Part shown: positions 1-5,783 of the stretch, in pieces
How the letters are laid out: every line of letters starts with the position of its first letter
Numbering within the stretch: position 1 is the stretch's first letter
Assembly (NCBI GenBank): GCA_034430415.1
Contig: DAOUEN010000132.1
Location: forward strand, 1-5,783
Length of the DNA: 5,783 nt
From: JADFUZ01 sp034430415
GTDB taxonomy: Bacteria > Chloroflexota > Dehalococcoidia > GIF9 > AB-539-J10
Direction: 5' to 3'
Position numbers and translations under genes: made by a program
Notes under the pieces: generated by a model
Told to the model about the DNA's origin: nothing
The model's database searches: none
The model's input: only the letters and a program-made list of their open reading frames with translations

Positions 1-426
1 TCTCCAGGTCCCCTTGCCTCCCACGTTCTCGATAACTCCGGTGTACATCTCATCGCACTCCTCCCAACCGCGCAGGCCGGCGAAATGATGAGCGCCGGGT
101 ATGGTGGCAGTCGTCCCCACGGACATATCGGCTATCTTCTCTATGCTCACCACCAGCACATCTCCCGGTTCCACCCCCCTTATGTATACCGGGCCGCAGA
201 CCGGGTTGTACCACACCGGCGTCTTGTCGCAGTACGGCTTCATATCCCTGGGCTGCAGCCTGCCGGGGTCCTGCCTCAGTATGCCGTTGTAGGTGTCCTC
301 GGTCTCGGCGGCGAAACTCTCACCCGGATCAACTTCCAGCACAGGCGGCGTGTTCCGGTCAAACACGTAGTTACCCGGGTGACCTGCATTCCTCTCGCGC
401 GGTATGAACTTCGTTTCGCCGCTCAT
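1..426 (-). CDS. Acetamidase/formamidase family hydrolase, N-terminal 142 residues (3' end outside window)
   Basis: Members of this family are metal-dependent cytoplasmic amidases that hydrolyse formamide, acetamide or related short amides to ammonia and a carboxylate. Visible signs are the family's N-terminal pattern: a His-containing stretch (G15-H16-P17), EVDPGE at 31-36 followed by an acidic ETED at 41-44, and the typical GPVYIRGVEPGDVLVVSI at 78-95 (usual form GP.V.GAEPGD.L.V.I). Gly- and His-rich sequence (G111-A-H-H-F-A-G) follows. The ATG at 426 is preceded by a purine-rich AGGGAGGGGGAG Shine-Dalgarno that lies unusually close to it. The gene starts 20 nt after the AOR-family stop codon, so it is probably cotranscribed with the ferredoxin and AOR genes. 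A full-length member has about 300-450 residues, so most of it lies beyond base 1. The family call is firm; the substrate is unknown, and many family members are annotated only by similarity. Confidence 0.9.
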   Translation of the reverse strand, partial: MSGETKFIPRERNAGHPGNYVFDRNTPPVLEVDPGESFAAETEDTYNGILRQDPGRLQPRDMKPYCDKTPVWYNPVCGPVYIRGVEPGDVLVVSIEKIADMSVGTTATIPGAHHFAGLRGWEECDEMYTGVIENVGGKGTWR

Positions 427-446
427 CTCCCCCTCCCTGCAGGATC

Positions 447-2381
447 TCAAATGTCTTTGGCCTCCTCCTCCAACCCCAACTGGCCCAGCTTCTCTTTGGT
501 GGGGACTCCCGTGGCCTCGTCCCACCCGCTTTCCTGGTAGTACTCTCCCAGCATATCCTGTATCGCCTTTCCGTCGACGGGCGGATTCAGCTTCTGGCCC
601 ACGGCCAGCGGCTCTGTCATCATTCTACTCGGCGGCATGTCATCTTCCCGGGATGCTCCTTCCCTGGCGTTGAACAGCCTCTGAAGGTTCCATATACGCT
701 CTCCGCCTTCCAGCAGCTCTCCAGGAGTCAACTCCATTCCCGTCGTGATGGCGAACAGCCTGGCCAGCCCGTTCAGGTCGTAGTTCGACATCATCTGGGG
801 CCTCATGCACAGGCCAAGGCTGAATGCCATCGTATCGAAGTCGTCAACCCACTTCAGCAACCGGGGCAAGTTCCACTGAGATTCAGTGACGATTCTATCA
901 ACGGCCTCGCCCGGCACTCCTATAGAGACGGCGTATCTCCTGATCGACTCGGCCTTTCTGGGGACGTAGGTGATGGACCAGCTCCGGGCGTGGTGAGCGC
1001 CCCGCGGGTCCACCAACTGGCCGAAGTTCTCCAGAAACAGGTAGGGATCGCTGTCGTCAGCCGTCCTCGACCCCCTGAGGTCCATGGTCGGTGCCAGGCC
1101 CTTAACATGCACGGCGTACTTTTCGGCGCCTCCCCCTATCTCCTTGCTGGCTCCCCTTACTCCCCGCGCCAAAACGGCTCCTATCCCGTCCTTGCGCGCT
1201 ATCTTCTCGACCAGGGCCAGGATGGTCTCAACATTCCAGTCCAACTCCAGGCCGTCAGCATCCTCTCTGGATATGATCCCTTTCCGGTAGAGCTCAATGG
1301 AAAACGATATGACCCTCAGGGTCTCGAAGGCATCTATGCCGTACTTGCTGGCGAGGTATGCAGGCTCGACAGCCTCTTTCCACCCTCCAGCGCCGCAGTC
1401 GATGAACAGCATCGGCGTACCCCACGGGTTCGATATCTTGAAATCCGGCACCGGATACTTCCCTCCATCCACCCCTATCACTCCCTTGCACCCGCAGGGG
1501 CATCCGAAGCAGGCATAGTAGCTCTTCCATATCTCGCCGGCGAACTCCTTCTGAGTGAACACCTCCGTGCCGACCTCAGGAGCCCCTTCCCCGTAGTTCC
1601 TCTTGCCGTAGATCCCCCTCTGATAGAAGGGCTTCATGTAGGCATCAATGATCTTTCCTTCGTTCCTCCACAGGTCGATGAGTGGATACTCCGCTATCCG
1701 GCTGCGCATTTCCTCGGCCAGCTTGCGGAACTCCCGTCTCTGGTAGACCCTTATCCCCTTCGTTCCCCTCACTGCTATCCCTTTGAGCTTCTTGGAACCG
1801 GCCACCGCTCCCAGGCCGGCCCTTCCCAGCATACCGTTCTTGTTCTCAGTGACGCAGGCGAAGCTCACCAGGTTCTCCCCGCCGGGCCCTATGCAGCTTG
1901 TCCAGTACTCGTGACCCAGCTTCGCCCGTATCGCATCCGACGCTTCGAATGTGTCCATCCCCCACATGTCGTCGGCGTCCTCAATTCGAACGTCGTCGTT
2001 GTCTATCACCAGGCAGACAGGGTTCCTGGCCCGACCGCTTACGACCAGATGGTCGTAGCCGGCGTATTTCAGCATGGGGCCGATGGAGTTCCCGCTATTG
2101 GACTCCACCAGAAGCCCGGTGAGCGGCGACTTGCTCACCATGCCCGCCCTGGGGAACCCCGGCATGAAGGTGCCCGTAAGAGGACTCACGCCATAGACCA
2201 GCACATTCTCCGGCGAAAGGGGATCAATCCCGGGCTCTATCAGGTCGTAGGCCAGCTTACTGCTGACGCCCTGTCCCCCGAGGAATTTCCTGGCCATCTC
2301 CACATTGAGGTCTTCCTTTCTGACGGCGTTCCTCGTGAGGTCCACGTGAAGCACCCTGCCGGCATACCCGTAGTAGCTCAC
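447..2381 (-). CDS. Aldehyde ferredoxin oxidoreductase (AOR) family protein, tungsten/molybdenum bis-pterin enzyme
   Basis: AOR-family enzymes carry a tungsten (or molybdenum) bis-pterin cofactor and one [4Fe-4S] cluster. They oxidise aldehydes to acids, reduce acids, or (BamB type) reduce benzoyl-CoA, exchanging electrons with ferredoxin. The protein has 644 residues, close to the usual 600-650. The N-terminal domain (about 1-205) starts with YYGYAGRVLHVDL and ends in the hallmark GRAGLGAVAGSKKLKGIAVRG region (186-206). The cluster cysteines are C291, C294 and C298 (with an extra C296), plus a distant C525 in SLGLC. RGAHH (460-464) is the conserved His region. The usual GPEYET glutamate is not seen (NPWGT at 318-322), and the leading Asp of both pterin motifs appears as S345 and F520. 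I chose the GTG at 2381 because GGAGGAGG lies 7 nt upstream and homologues begin with this YYGY sequence; an ATG 23 codons earlier lies inside the ferredoxin gene. The GTGA overlap suggests translational coupling. Family certain, substrate open. Confidence 0.96.
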   Translation of the reverse strand: MSYYGYAGRVLHVDLTRNAVRKEDLNVEMARKFLGGQGVSSKLAYDLIEPGIDPLSPENVLVYGVSPLTGTFMPGFPRAGMVSKSPLTGLLVESNSGNSIGPMLKYAGYDHLVVSGRARNPVCLVIDNDDVRIEDADDMWGMDTFEASDAIRAKLGHEYWTSCIGPGGENLVSFACVTENKNGMLGRAGLGAVAGSKKLKGIAVRGTKGIRVYQRREFRKLAEEMRSRIAEYPLIDLWRNEGKIIDAYMKPFYQRGIYGKRNYGEGAPEVGTEVFTQKEFAGEIWKSYYACFGCPCGCKGVIGVDGGKYPVPDFKISNPWGTPMLFIDCGAGGWKEAVEPAYLASKYGIDAFETLRVISFSIELYRKGIISREDADGLELDWNVETILALVEKIARKDGIGAVLARGVRGASKEIGGGAEKYAVHVKGLAPTMDLRGSRTADDSDPYLFLENFGQLVDPRGAHHARSWSITYVPRKAESIRRYAVSIGVPGEAVDRIVTESQWNLPRLLKWVDDFDTMAFSLGLCMRPQMMSNYDLNGLARLFAITTGMELTPGELLEGGERIWNLQRLFNAREGASREDDMPPSRMMTEPLAVGQKLNPPVDGKAIQDMLGEYYQESGWDEATGVPTKEKLGQLGLEEEAKDI

Positions 2382-2617
2382 GATTTGGCCTCCTCCAGTT
2401 CCAATGCCCCGTAATTGCAGTACTTGACACAGACGCCGCAGCCCGTGCATTCGTCCGTGAAGCTGATGCTCCTGTCCAGGTCACCCGACCAGTTGATCTT
2501 GATGTACGCCTTCAGAGGATTGAATGCTCCGGTGAACAGGAACGAGCATGCCAGTTGACACGCCGAACACCCGGAGCATTGTTCCGGATACGCTATGACT
2601 TTTTTCCTTTTGTTCAA
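2378..2617 (-). CDS. AOR-associated ferredoxin, two [4Fe-4S] clusters, 79 residues
   Basis: This is a small cytoplasmic electron carrier. It has two full cysteine sets, C14-x2-C17-x2-C20-x3-C24 and C57-x2-C60-x2-C63-x3-C67, enough for two [4Fe-4S] clusters. Neither set is followed by the Pro common in clostridial ferredoxins. The first cluster is followed by a G-A-F-N-P-L-K-A-Y-I-K-I pattern, which I recognise from the ferredoxins usually encoded beside AOR-family enzymes. The 32-residue insert between the motifs (25-56) is longer than in classical two-cluster ferredoxins. The only usable in-frame start is TTG at 2617; an in-frame TGA lies seven codons upstream, and no ATG or GTG precedes the first Cys. 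The Shine-Dalgarno is weak (GAAGAA directly before TTG). The stop codon TGA shares bases with the AOR GTG start, and the pair probably forms a functional unit with the AOR-family enzyme as redox partner. Confidence 0.92.
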   Translation of the reverse strand: MNKRKKVIAYPEQCSGCSACQLACSFLFTGAFNPLKAYIKINWSGDLDRSISFTDECTGCGVCVKYCNYGALELEEAKS

Positions 2618-2645
2618 TTCTTCGACGATAATATATCAGCAACGC

Positions 2646-2668
2646 TCTGATTCTGAAAGCCCTGTATG
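2646..2668 (-). promoter_or_regulatory. Candidate -35 region and spacer upstream of the ferredoxin operon
   Basis: On the minus strand, TTCAGA (4 of 6 matches to TTGACA) is followed, about 16 nt later, by TATATT (5 of 6 matches to TATAAT) at roughly 2630-2635 in an AT-rich patch. Only 12 nt separate TATATT from the TTG start, so transcription from here would give a leader of about 5 nt or none. This would suit the lack of a good Shine-Dalgarno. The elements are seen; their use as a promoter is inference. Confidence 0.35.
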
Positions 2669-2705
2669 ACCCGACCATCCAGCCAGTGGATTCGGGGCTA
2701 CCGGC

Positions 2706-2733
2706 GGGATGCCCTCCTCCGTGAGAGCATCCC
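2706..2733. repeat. Inverted repeat/hairpin between the membrane-protein and ferredoxin genes
   Basis: GGGATGC (2706-2712) pairs perfectly with GCATCCC (2727-2733). Inside it, after one C/A mismatch, CTC pairs with GAG, leaving a 6-nt CTCCGT loop. A smaller hairpin, GTATC-5 nt-GATAC, lies next to it (2737-2751). No T-run follows on either strand, so this is not a classical intrinsic terminator. It may be a weak or factor-dependent terminator, or an RNA end-stabilising hairpin for the membrane-protein transcript. Confidence 0.4.
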
Positions 2734-2770
2734 CGTGTATCAGGAGGATACTTGCCAGGATTGCCGCTGG

Positions 2771-3079
2771 CTACCAGCCCAGACTGGCGAAAGCCTCGTA
2801 GCCGTTCCCCGGCATGAACAGCCAGGTTGTCCCGCTATAGACAAGCCCCAGGAACACGATGCTCCCTATCACCGCCGAAGCGACCGCTGCGCCCCTCTTG
2901 TCGGGCCCGCCACGGCTTGCCGTCACCGTGCCGGCGTAGACGGCCAGGATCGAGAACAGCAATCCCAGAAACCAGATGTACTCCGGCAGCCACCAGATAA
3001 TCTCAGTCCAGAACGTTGCCACCAGATGTCCTATAAAGGCAAGCACCGCGACCACGGCATAGGCCACGTGGTACCTCAT
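2771..3079 (-). CDS. Small integral membrane protein of unknown function, 102 residues, three predicted helices
   Basis: I do not recognise a family. Hydrophobic segments fall at about residues 4-22 (YHVAYAVVAVLAFIGHLVAT region), 25-52 (Trp- and aromatic-rich, EIIWWLPEYIWFLG then LLFSILAVYAG) and 64-91 (AAVASAVIGSIVFLGLVYSG then TTWLFM). They are separated by a short charged turn and a basic loop (SRGGPDKRG, 55-63), and the protein ends GYEAFASLGW. Basic residues at the N-terminus and in the loop before helix three give mixed topology signals, so orientation is unsure. I chose the ATG at 3079 because GGGAGGTGG lies just upstream; an ATG 11 codons earlier lacks a good site and would place the Shine-Dalgarno inside the gene. 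It lies 153 nt upstream of the ferredoxin on the same strand. Coding is supported by the ribosome site and the regular helix pattern, but no homologue was available to confirm it. Confidence 0.72.
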   Translation of the reverse strand: MRYHVAYAVVAVLAFIGHLVATFWTEIIWWLPEYIWFLGLLFSILAVYAGTVTASRGGPDKRGAAVASAVIGSIVFLGLVYSGTTWLFMPGNGYEAFASLGW

Positions 3080-3102
3080 TTTCCACCTCCCATTTCTCAG
3101 CA

Positions 3103-3108
3103 AGCATA
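3103..3108 (-). promoter_or_regulatory. Candidate extended -10 element for the small membrane-protein gene
   Basis: On the minus strand TATGCT is preceded directly by TGC, matching the extended -10 form TGn-TATnnT. No good -35 element lies 16-18 nt upstream. A transcript from here would start near 3096 and give a leader of about 17 nt containing the GGGAGGTGG ribosome site. Weak but consistent evidence. Confidence 0.33.
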
Positions 3109-3250
3109 GCACATGTCCACGTCCACCGACATAACAACCCCACGAGTCCCGTCTCTCGCCATCTCAGCCAACTCAGCATGACCCTCACCCGGGAAGGCCC
3201 CCTCCTCCGAAGTTTCCGCCCAGAATCCATCAACCCCTACGAGCGGAAAT

Positions 3251-3279
3251 TTGACAAGCCCCAACTCCTATGCTAAACT
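3251..3279 (+). promoter_or_regulatory. Sigma70-type promoter reading toward the structured RNA and enolase operon
   Basis: A perfect TTGACA (3251-3256) is followed by a 17-nt spacer and TAAACT (3274-3279, 4 of 6 matches to TATAAT). TG lies one base before the -10 (TGC-TAAACT), the extended -10 arrangement. The expected start site near 3285-3287 coincides with the first base of the ACCCCAAGTG strand of the downstream fold, which strengthens the call. It is the best promoter in the window and sits about 415 nt before the enolase start codon. Confidence 0.6.
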
Positions 3280-3284
3280 AAGAG

Positions 3285-3436
3285 TTACCCCAAGTGACCA
3301 AACTAAGGGGCTGCAAGCTGGCTGGGTAGGTGGAAGCTGAAGAGGTGTCGGGTTTCCAAGACCCGGCGCAGGGTAAGCAGAAGCTGAACGGCGGGTGAGC
3401 TGACCCCGGAAGAGAGGCCACTTGGGGTCTTCTTTT
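3285..3436 (+). ncRNA. Candidate structured RNA of about 150 nt: independent small RNA or leader attenuator
   Basis: ACCCCAAGTG (3287-3296) is perfectly complementary to CACTTGGGGT (3419-3428), extended inside by CC (3298-3299) with GG (3416-3417). The exact middle holds a 9-bp hairpin with two G-U pairs (3345-3353 with 3361-3369, 7-nt loop TTCCAAG). GGGG (3307-3310) can pair with CCCC (3404-3407), so the whole can form one long irregular rod, a shape like 6S RNA. Alternatively GACCCC (3402-3407) pairs with GGGGTC (3424-3429), followed by TTCTTTT, as in an intrinsic terminator. The 5' end matches the predicted start of the promoter at 3251-3279. I see no consensus of SRP RNA, RNase P RNA, tmRNA, T-box or the common riboswitches I can recall (TPP, FMN, cobalamin, guanidine, glycine). 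The pairings are seen; the RNA gene is inference. Confidence 0.45.
3402..3436 (+). terminator. Candidate intrinsic terminator/attenuator
   Basis: A 6-bp GC-rich stem, GACCCC with GGGGTC, encloses 16 nt and is followed directly by TTCTTTT (3430-3436). The same GGGG segment can instead pair with the 5' strand at 3287-3291, which would abolish this hairpin but itself leaves a strong stem before the T-run. It would end a small RNA of about 150 nt or attenuate transcription into the enolase operon. The large loop makes it a moderate terminator at best. Confidence 0.42.
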
Positions 3437-3446
3437 GCCCCATCTT

Positions 3447-3456
3447 CCAGCGCTGG
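3447..3456. repeat. Perfect 10-bp palindrome CCAGCGCTGG
   Basis: CCAGCGCTGG reads identically on both strands and lies just after the candidate terminator, upstream of the enolase operon. Its size would suit a half-site-paired operator for a dimeric regulator, but palindromes of this size occur by chance and no second copy was noticed in the window. Confidence 0.25.
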
Positions 3457-3648
3457 TGTCTTTCCACTTTTGCTCTCGATCTCCCGACTCCATTCCGTGT
3501 GCCCGCTCCACTCCTTTGAGGGATTATGGAGACCTGATGACGGATCGCTGTGATTCCCGGTTCCTCGCGTGTCGTCCCGGCGGCAGCGCACATCCTTGCA
3601 CACGGGACATCCCATCGTGTACCATCCTGGGAACGGCCGCAACCGAAG

Positions 3649-3685
3649 GCTGCGGACAGGCCTTCAACCGCAGCACGGCAAGGCC
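3649..3685 (+). promoter_or_regulatory. Candidate H-type pseudoknot abutting the enolase Shine-Dalgarno
   Basis: Stem 1 is GCTGCGG (3649-3655) with CCGCAGC (3668-3674), 7 perfect pairs. Its 12-nt loop contains GGCCTT (3659-3664), which is complementary to AAGGCC (3680-3685) just 3' of the stem, giving stem 2. Connecting segments are 3, 3 and 5 nt, feasible for an H-type pseudoknot. Stem 2 ends directly against AAAGGAGGG, the ribosome site. The stem-1 strand TGCGG can also pair with CCGCA upstream (3637-3641), offering an alternative fold. Translational control is an inference. Confidence 0.38.
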
Positions 3686-3699
3686 AAAGGAGGGAGACT

Positions 3700-4884
<1,185 letters not shown>

Positions 4885-4908
4885 AGCCGGGCGTCAAGGA
4901 GAGTTGAC

Positions 4909-5783
4909 ATGCCAGAGCTATTTGAGACCGTATCCATCAACGGAATGGCCCTCAAGAACAGGTTCGTCCGTTCCGCCACCTACGAAGGAATGGCCAACCC
5001 CGACGGCTCCTGCACCGACCGCCTCATAGAGCTGGCAGGGGACCTGGCGAAGGGCGGCGTGGGACTGATCATCCCCGGCTACGCCTACATCAGCCAGCAG
5101 GGAAAGGCCCGGCCGGGACAGACGGGCGTCGACAGCGACGAGCTCATTCCGGGCCTGGCCCGCATGGCGGAAGCAGTGCACCGGGAAGGGCAGAAGACGG
5201 TCCTCCAGATCGCCCACGCCGGCTGTAACGTCTTCGTCGCTTCGGAGGGACAAGAGGTCGTGGGCCCGTCTCCAAGGGTGGTCAACGAGCGGCAGTGCCG
5301 GGAGATGACCATGGCGGAGATCGCCCTGACCGTGGAGCACTTCAAAGAGGCGGCAGTCAGGACGAAGAAGGTGGGATTCGATGGAGTACAGCTTCACGCC
5401 GCCCACGGATACCTTATGAGCCAGTTCCTCTCTCCTTTCTACAACAAGAGAACGGACGAGTACGGCGGCAGCCTGGAGAACCGGGCCAGATTAGTGCTGG
5501 AAGTCCTGGCGGCGGTCAGATCCGCGGTGGGAAAGGACTACCCGGTCCTCATCAAGATGAACTCGGACGATTTCCTTGAGGGCGGCTTCACCCGGACGGA
5601 GATGGTCCGGGTGGCCGCGATGCTGGAAAAGGGGGGCATCGACGCCATCGAGATAAGCGGCGGAACCCACCTCAGCCCCCCGGAGTTCTCCTTCTCCAGG
5701 GTGACCGGAATTGTCCCCGAAGAGGAGGAGCTATATTTCGCCGACGCAGCCAGGCTGTACAAAGAAAAGGTCAGGACGCCTCT
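4909..5783 (+). CDS. Old Yellow Enzyme family NAD(P)H:flavin oxidoreductase, N-terminal 291 residues (3' end outside window)
   Basis: These FMN-binding barrel proteins reduce activated C=C bonds (enones, 2,4-dienoyl-CoA) or act on amines. The start MPELFETVSINGMALKNRF with RSATYEG (21-27) is typical of the bacterial branch. The family signature is intact: H163-A-A-H166-G-Y168, then QFLSPFYNKRTDEYGGSLEN (172-191), with His163, His166 and Tyr168 expected at the substrate/flavin site. Q100 and H103 (LQIAHAG) and K216 (IKMN) fit flavin contacts; C106 stands where many members have Arg (HAGR). I chose ATG 4909 because AAGGAGA lies 7 nt upstream. It follows the enolase-family gene by 24 nt. The window stops before about residue 340, where 2,4-dienoyl-CoA reductase and trimethylamine dehydrogenase types carry a [4Fe-4S] cluster and NAD domain, so short (OYE/YqjM) and long types cannot be separated. 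Confidence 0.95.
   Translation, partial: MPELFETVSINGMALKNRFVRSATYEGMANPDGSCTDRLIELAGDLAKGGVGLIIPGYAYISQQGKARPGQTGVDSDELIPGLARMAEAVHREGQKTVLQIAHAGCNVFVASEGQEVVGPSPRVVNERQCREMTMAEIALTVEHFKEAAVRTKKVGFDGVQLHAAHGYLMSQFLSPFYNKRTDEYGGSLENRARLVLEVLAAVRSAVGKDYPVLIKMNSDDFLEGGFTRTEMVRVAAMLEKGGIDAIEISGGTHLSPPEFSFSRVTGIVPEEEELYFADAARLYKEKVRTP

Larger units (their letters stand above)
3080..3699. other. 620-bp divergent intergenic region, no convincing protein gene
   Basis: The left part (about 3110-3245) shows no gene, repeat or strong signal. From 3251 there is a plus-strand promoter, then a foldable segment to about 3436, a 10-bp palindrome, and a structured leader up to the enolase Shine-Dalgarno. 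A small hairpin also lies at 3600-3620 (ACACG/CGTGT). Open frames here lack ribosome sites and are Cys-, Arg- and Ser-rich in the way of chance translations. This length of spacer is unusual next to the tightly packed genes on both sides. Confidence 0.7.

Noticed and set aside
85..673. Plus-strand open frames opposite the amidase and AOR 3' end
   Set aside because: They are antisense to well-supported coding sequence, with no start signals or recognisable motifs.
990..2414. 474-codon open frame on the plus strand, opposite the AOR gene
   Set aside because: It is fully antisense to the AOR coding region, has no ribosome site and shows no recognisable domain. Long antisense frames are expected opposite GC-rich genes.
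2382..2450. Upstream ATG start for the AOR protein
   Set aside because: It lies wholly inside the ferredoxin gene, encodes sequence unlike AOR N-termini, and lacks the GGAGGAGG site that precedes the GTG at 2381.
2706..2751. Intrinsic terminator between the membrane protein and ferredoxin genes
   Set aside because: The hairpin is real in sequence but no T-run follows on either strand, so it is listed only as an inverted repeat.
3550..3699. 50-codon N-terminal extension of the enolase-family protein
   Set aside because: The extension is low in family-like sequence, has no Shine-Dalgarno, and covers the structured leader. The ATG at 3700 has AAAGGAGGG and matches the usual N-terminus.
4918..5406. 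162-codon minus-strand frame opposite the OYE gene
   Set aside because: It is antisense to a clear OYE-family coding region and has no supporting signals.

Overview
The window looks like a fragment of an anaerobic bacterial chromosome, GC-rich (roughly 60% by eye). Genes carry strong Shine-Dalgarno sequences, use GTG and TTG starts as well as ATG, and use AGG and ATA codons freely for such GC content. A tungsten-type aldehyde ferredoxin oxidoreductase (AOR) family protein with its own ferredoxin points to anaerobic or microaerophilic metabolism. The mix of an AOR-family enzyme, a mandelate-racemase-type enolase-superfamily protein and an Old Yellow Enzyme (OYE) family flavoprotein would fit Chloroflexota (Dehalococcoidia-like), Desulfobacterota or a thermophilic Firmicute. 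That assignment is inference. The sigma70-like promoter elements favour a bacterium over an archaeon.

Layout. Left half, all on the minus strand and read right to left: a 102-residue three-helix membrane protein (3079-2771), a 153-nt gap, a 79-residue two-cluster ferredoxin (2617-2378), an AOR-family oxidoreductase (2381-447) that overlaps the ferredoxin by 4 nt, and 20 nt further the start of an acetamidase/formamidase family hydrolase (from 426, leaving the window at base 1). Right half, on the plus strand: an enolase-superfamily dehydratase/racemase-like gene (3700-4884), then 24 nt later an OYE-family NAD(P)H:flavin oxidoreductase (from 4909, leaving the window at 5783). The two halves are divergent around a 620-bp region (3080-3699) without a convincing protein gene.

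How the genes may work together. Ferredoxin, AOR and amidase look like one transcript: the ferredoxin would exchange electrons with the AOR-family enzyme, and the amidase would release or consume a carboxylic acid related to the AOR substrate. The AOR keeps its Fe-S cysteines, but by my alignment it lacks the glutamate and both pterin-site aspartates of the Pyrococcus-type enzyme, so its substrate should not be assumed to be a simple aldehyde. The plus-strand pair looks catabolic: proton abstraction/dehydration of a carboxylate by the enolase homologue plus reduction of an enone or enoyl-type double bond by the flavoprotein.

The most unusual part is the divergent spacer. It holds a good sigma70-type promoter (TTGACA, 17-nt spacer, extended -10) and, immediately downstream, about 150 nt that can fold in two mutually exclusive ways. 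One is a long closed rod sealed by a perfect 10-bp stem. The other has local hairpins, one of which is followed by TTCTTTT like an intrinsic terminator. Just before the enolase gene, a second element can form an H-type pseudoknot abutting the Shine-Dalgarno. These could be a small RNA gene and/or a two-layer leader control of the enolase-flavoprotein operon. I match neither to a known RNA family.
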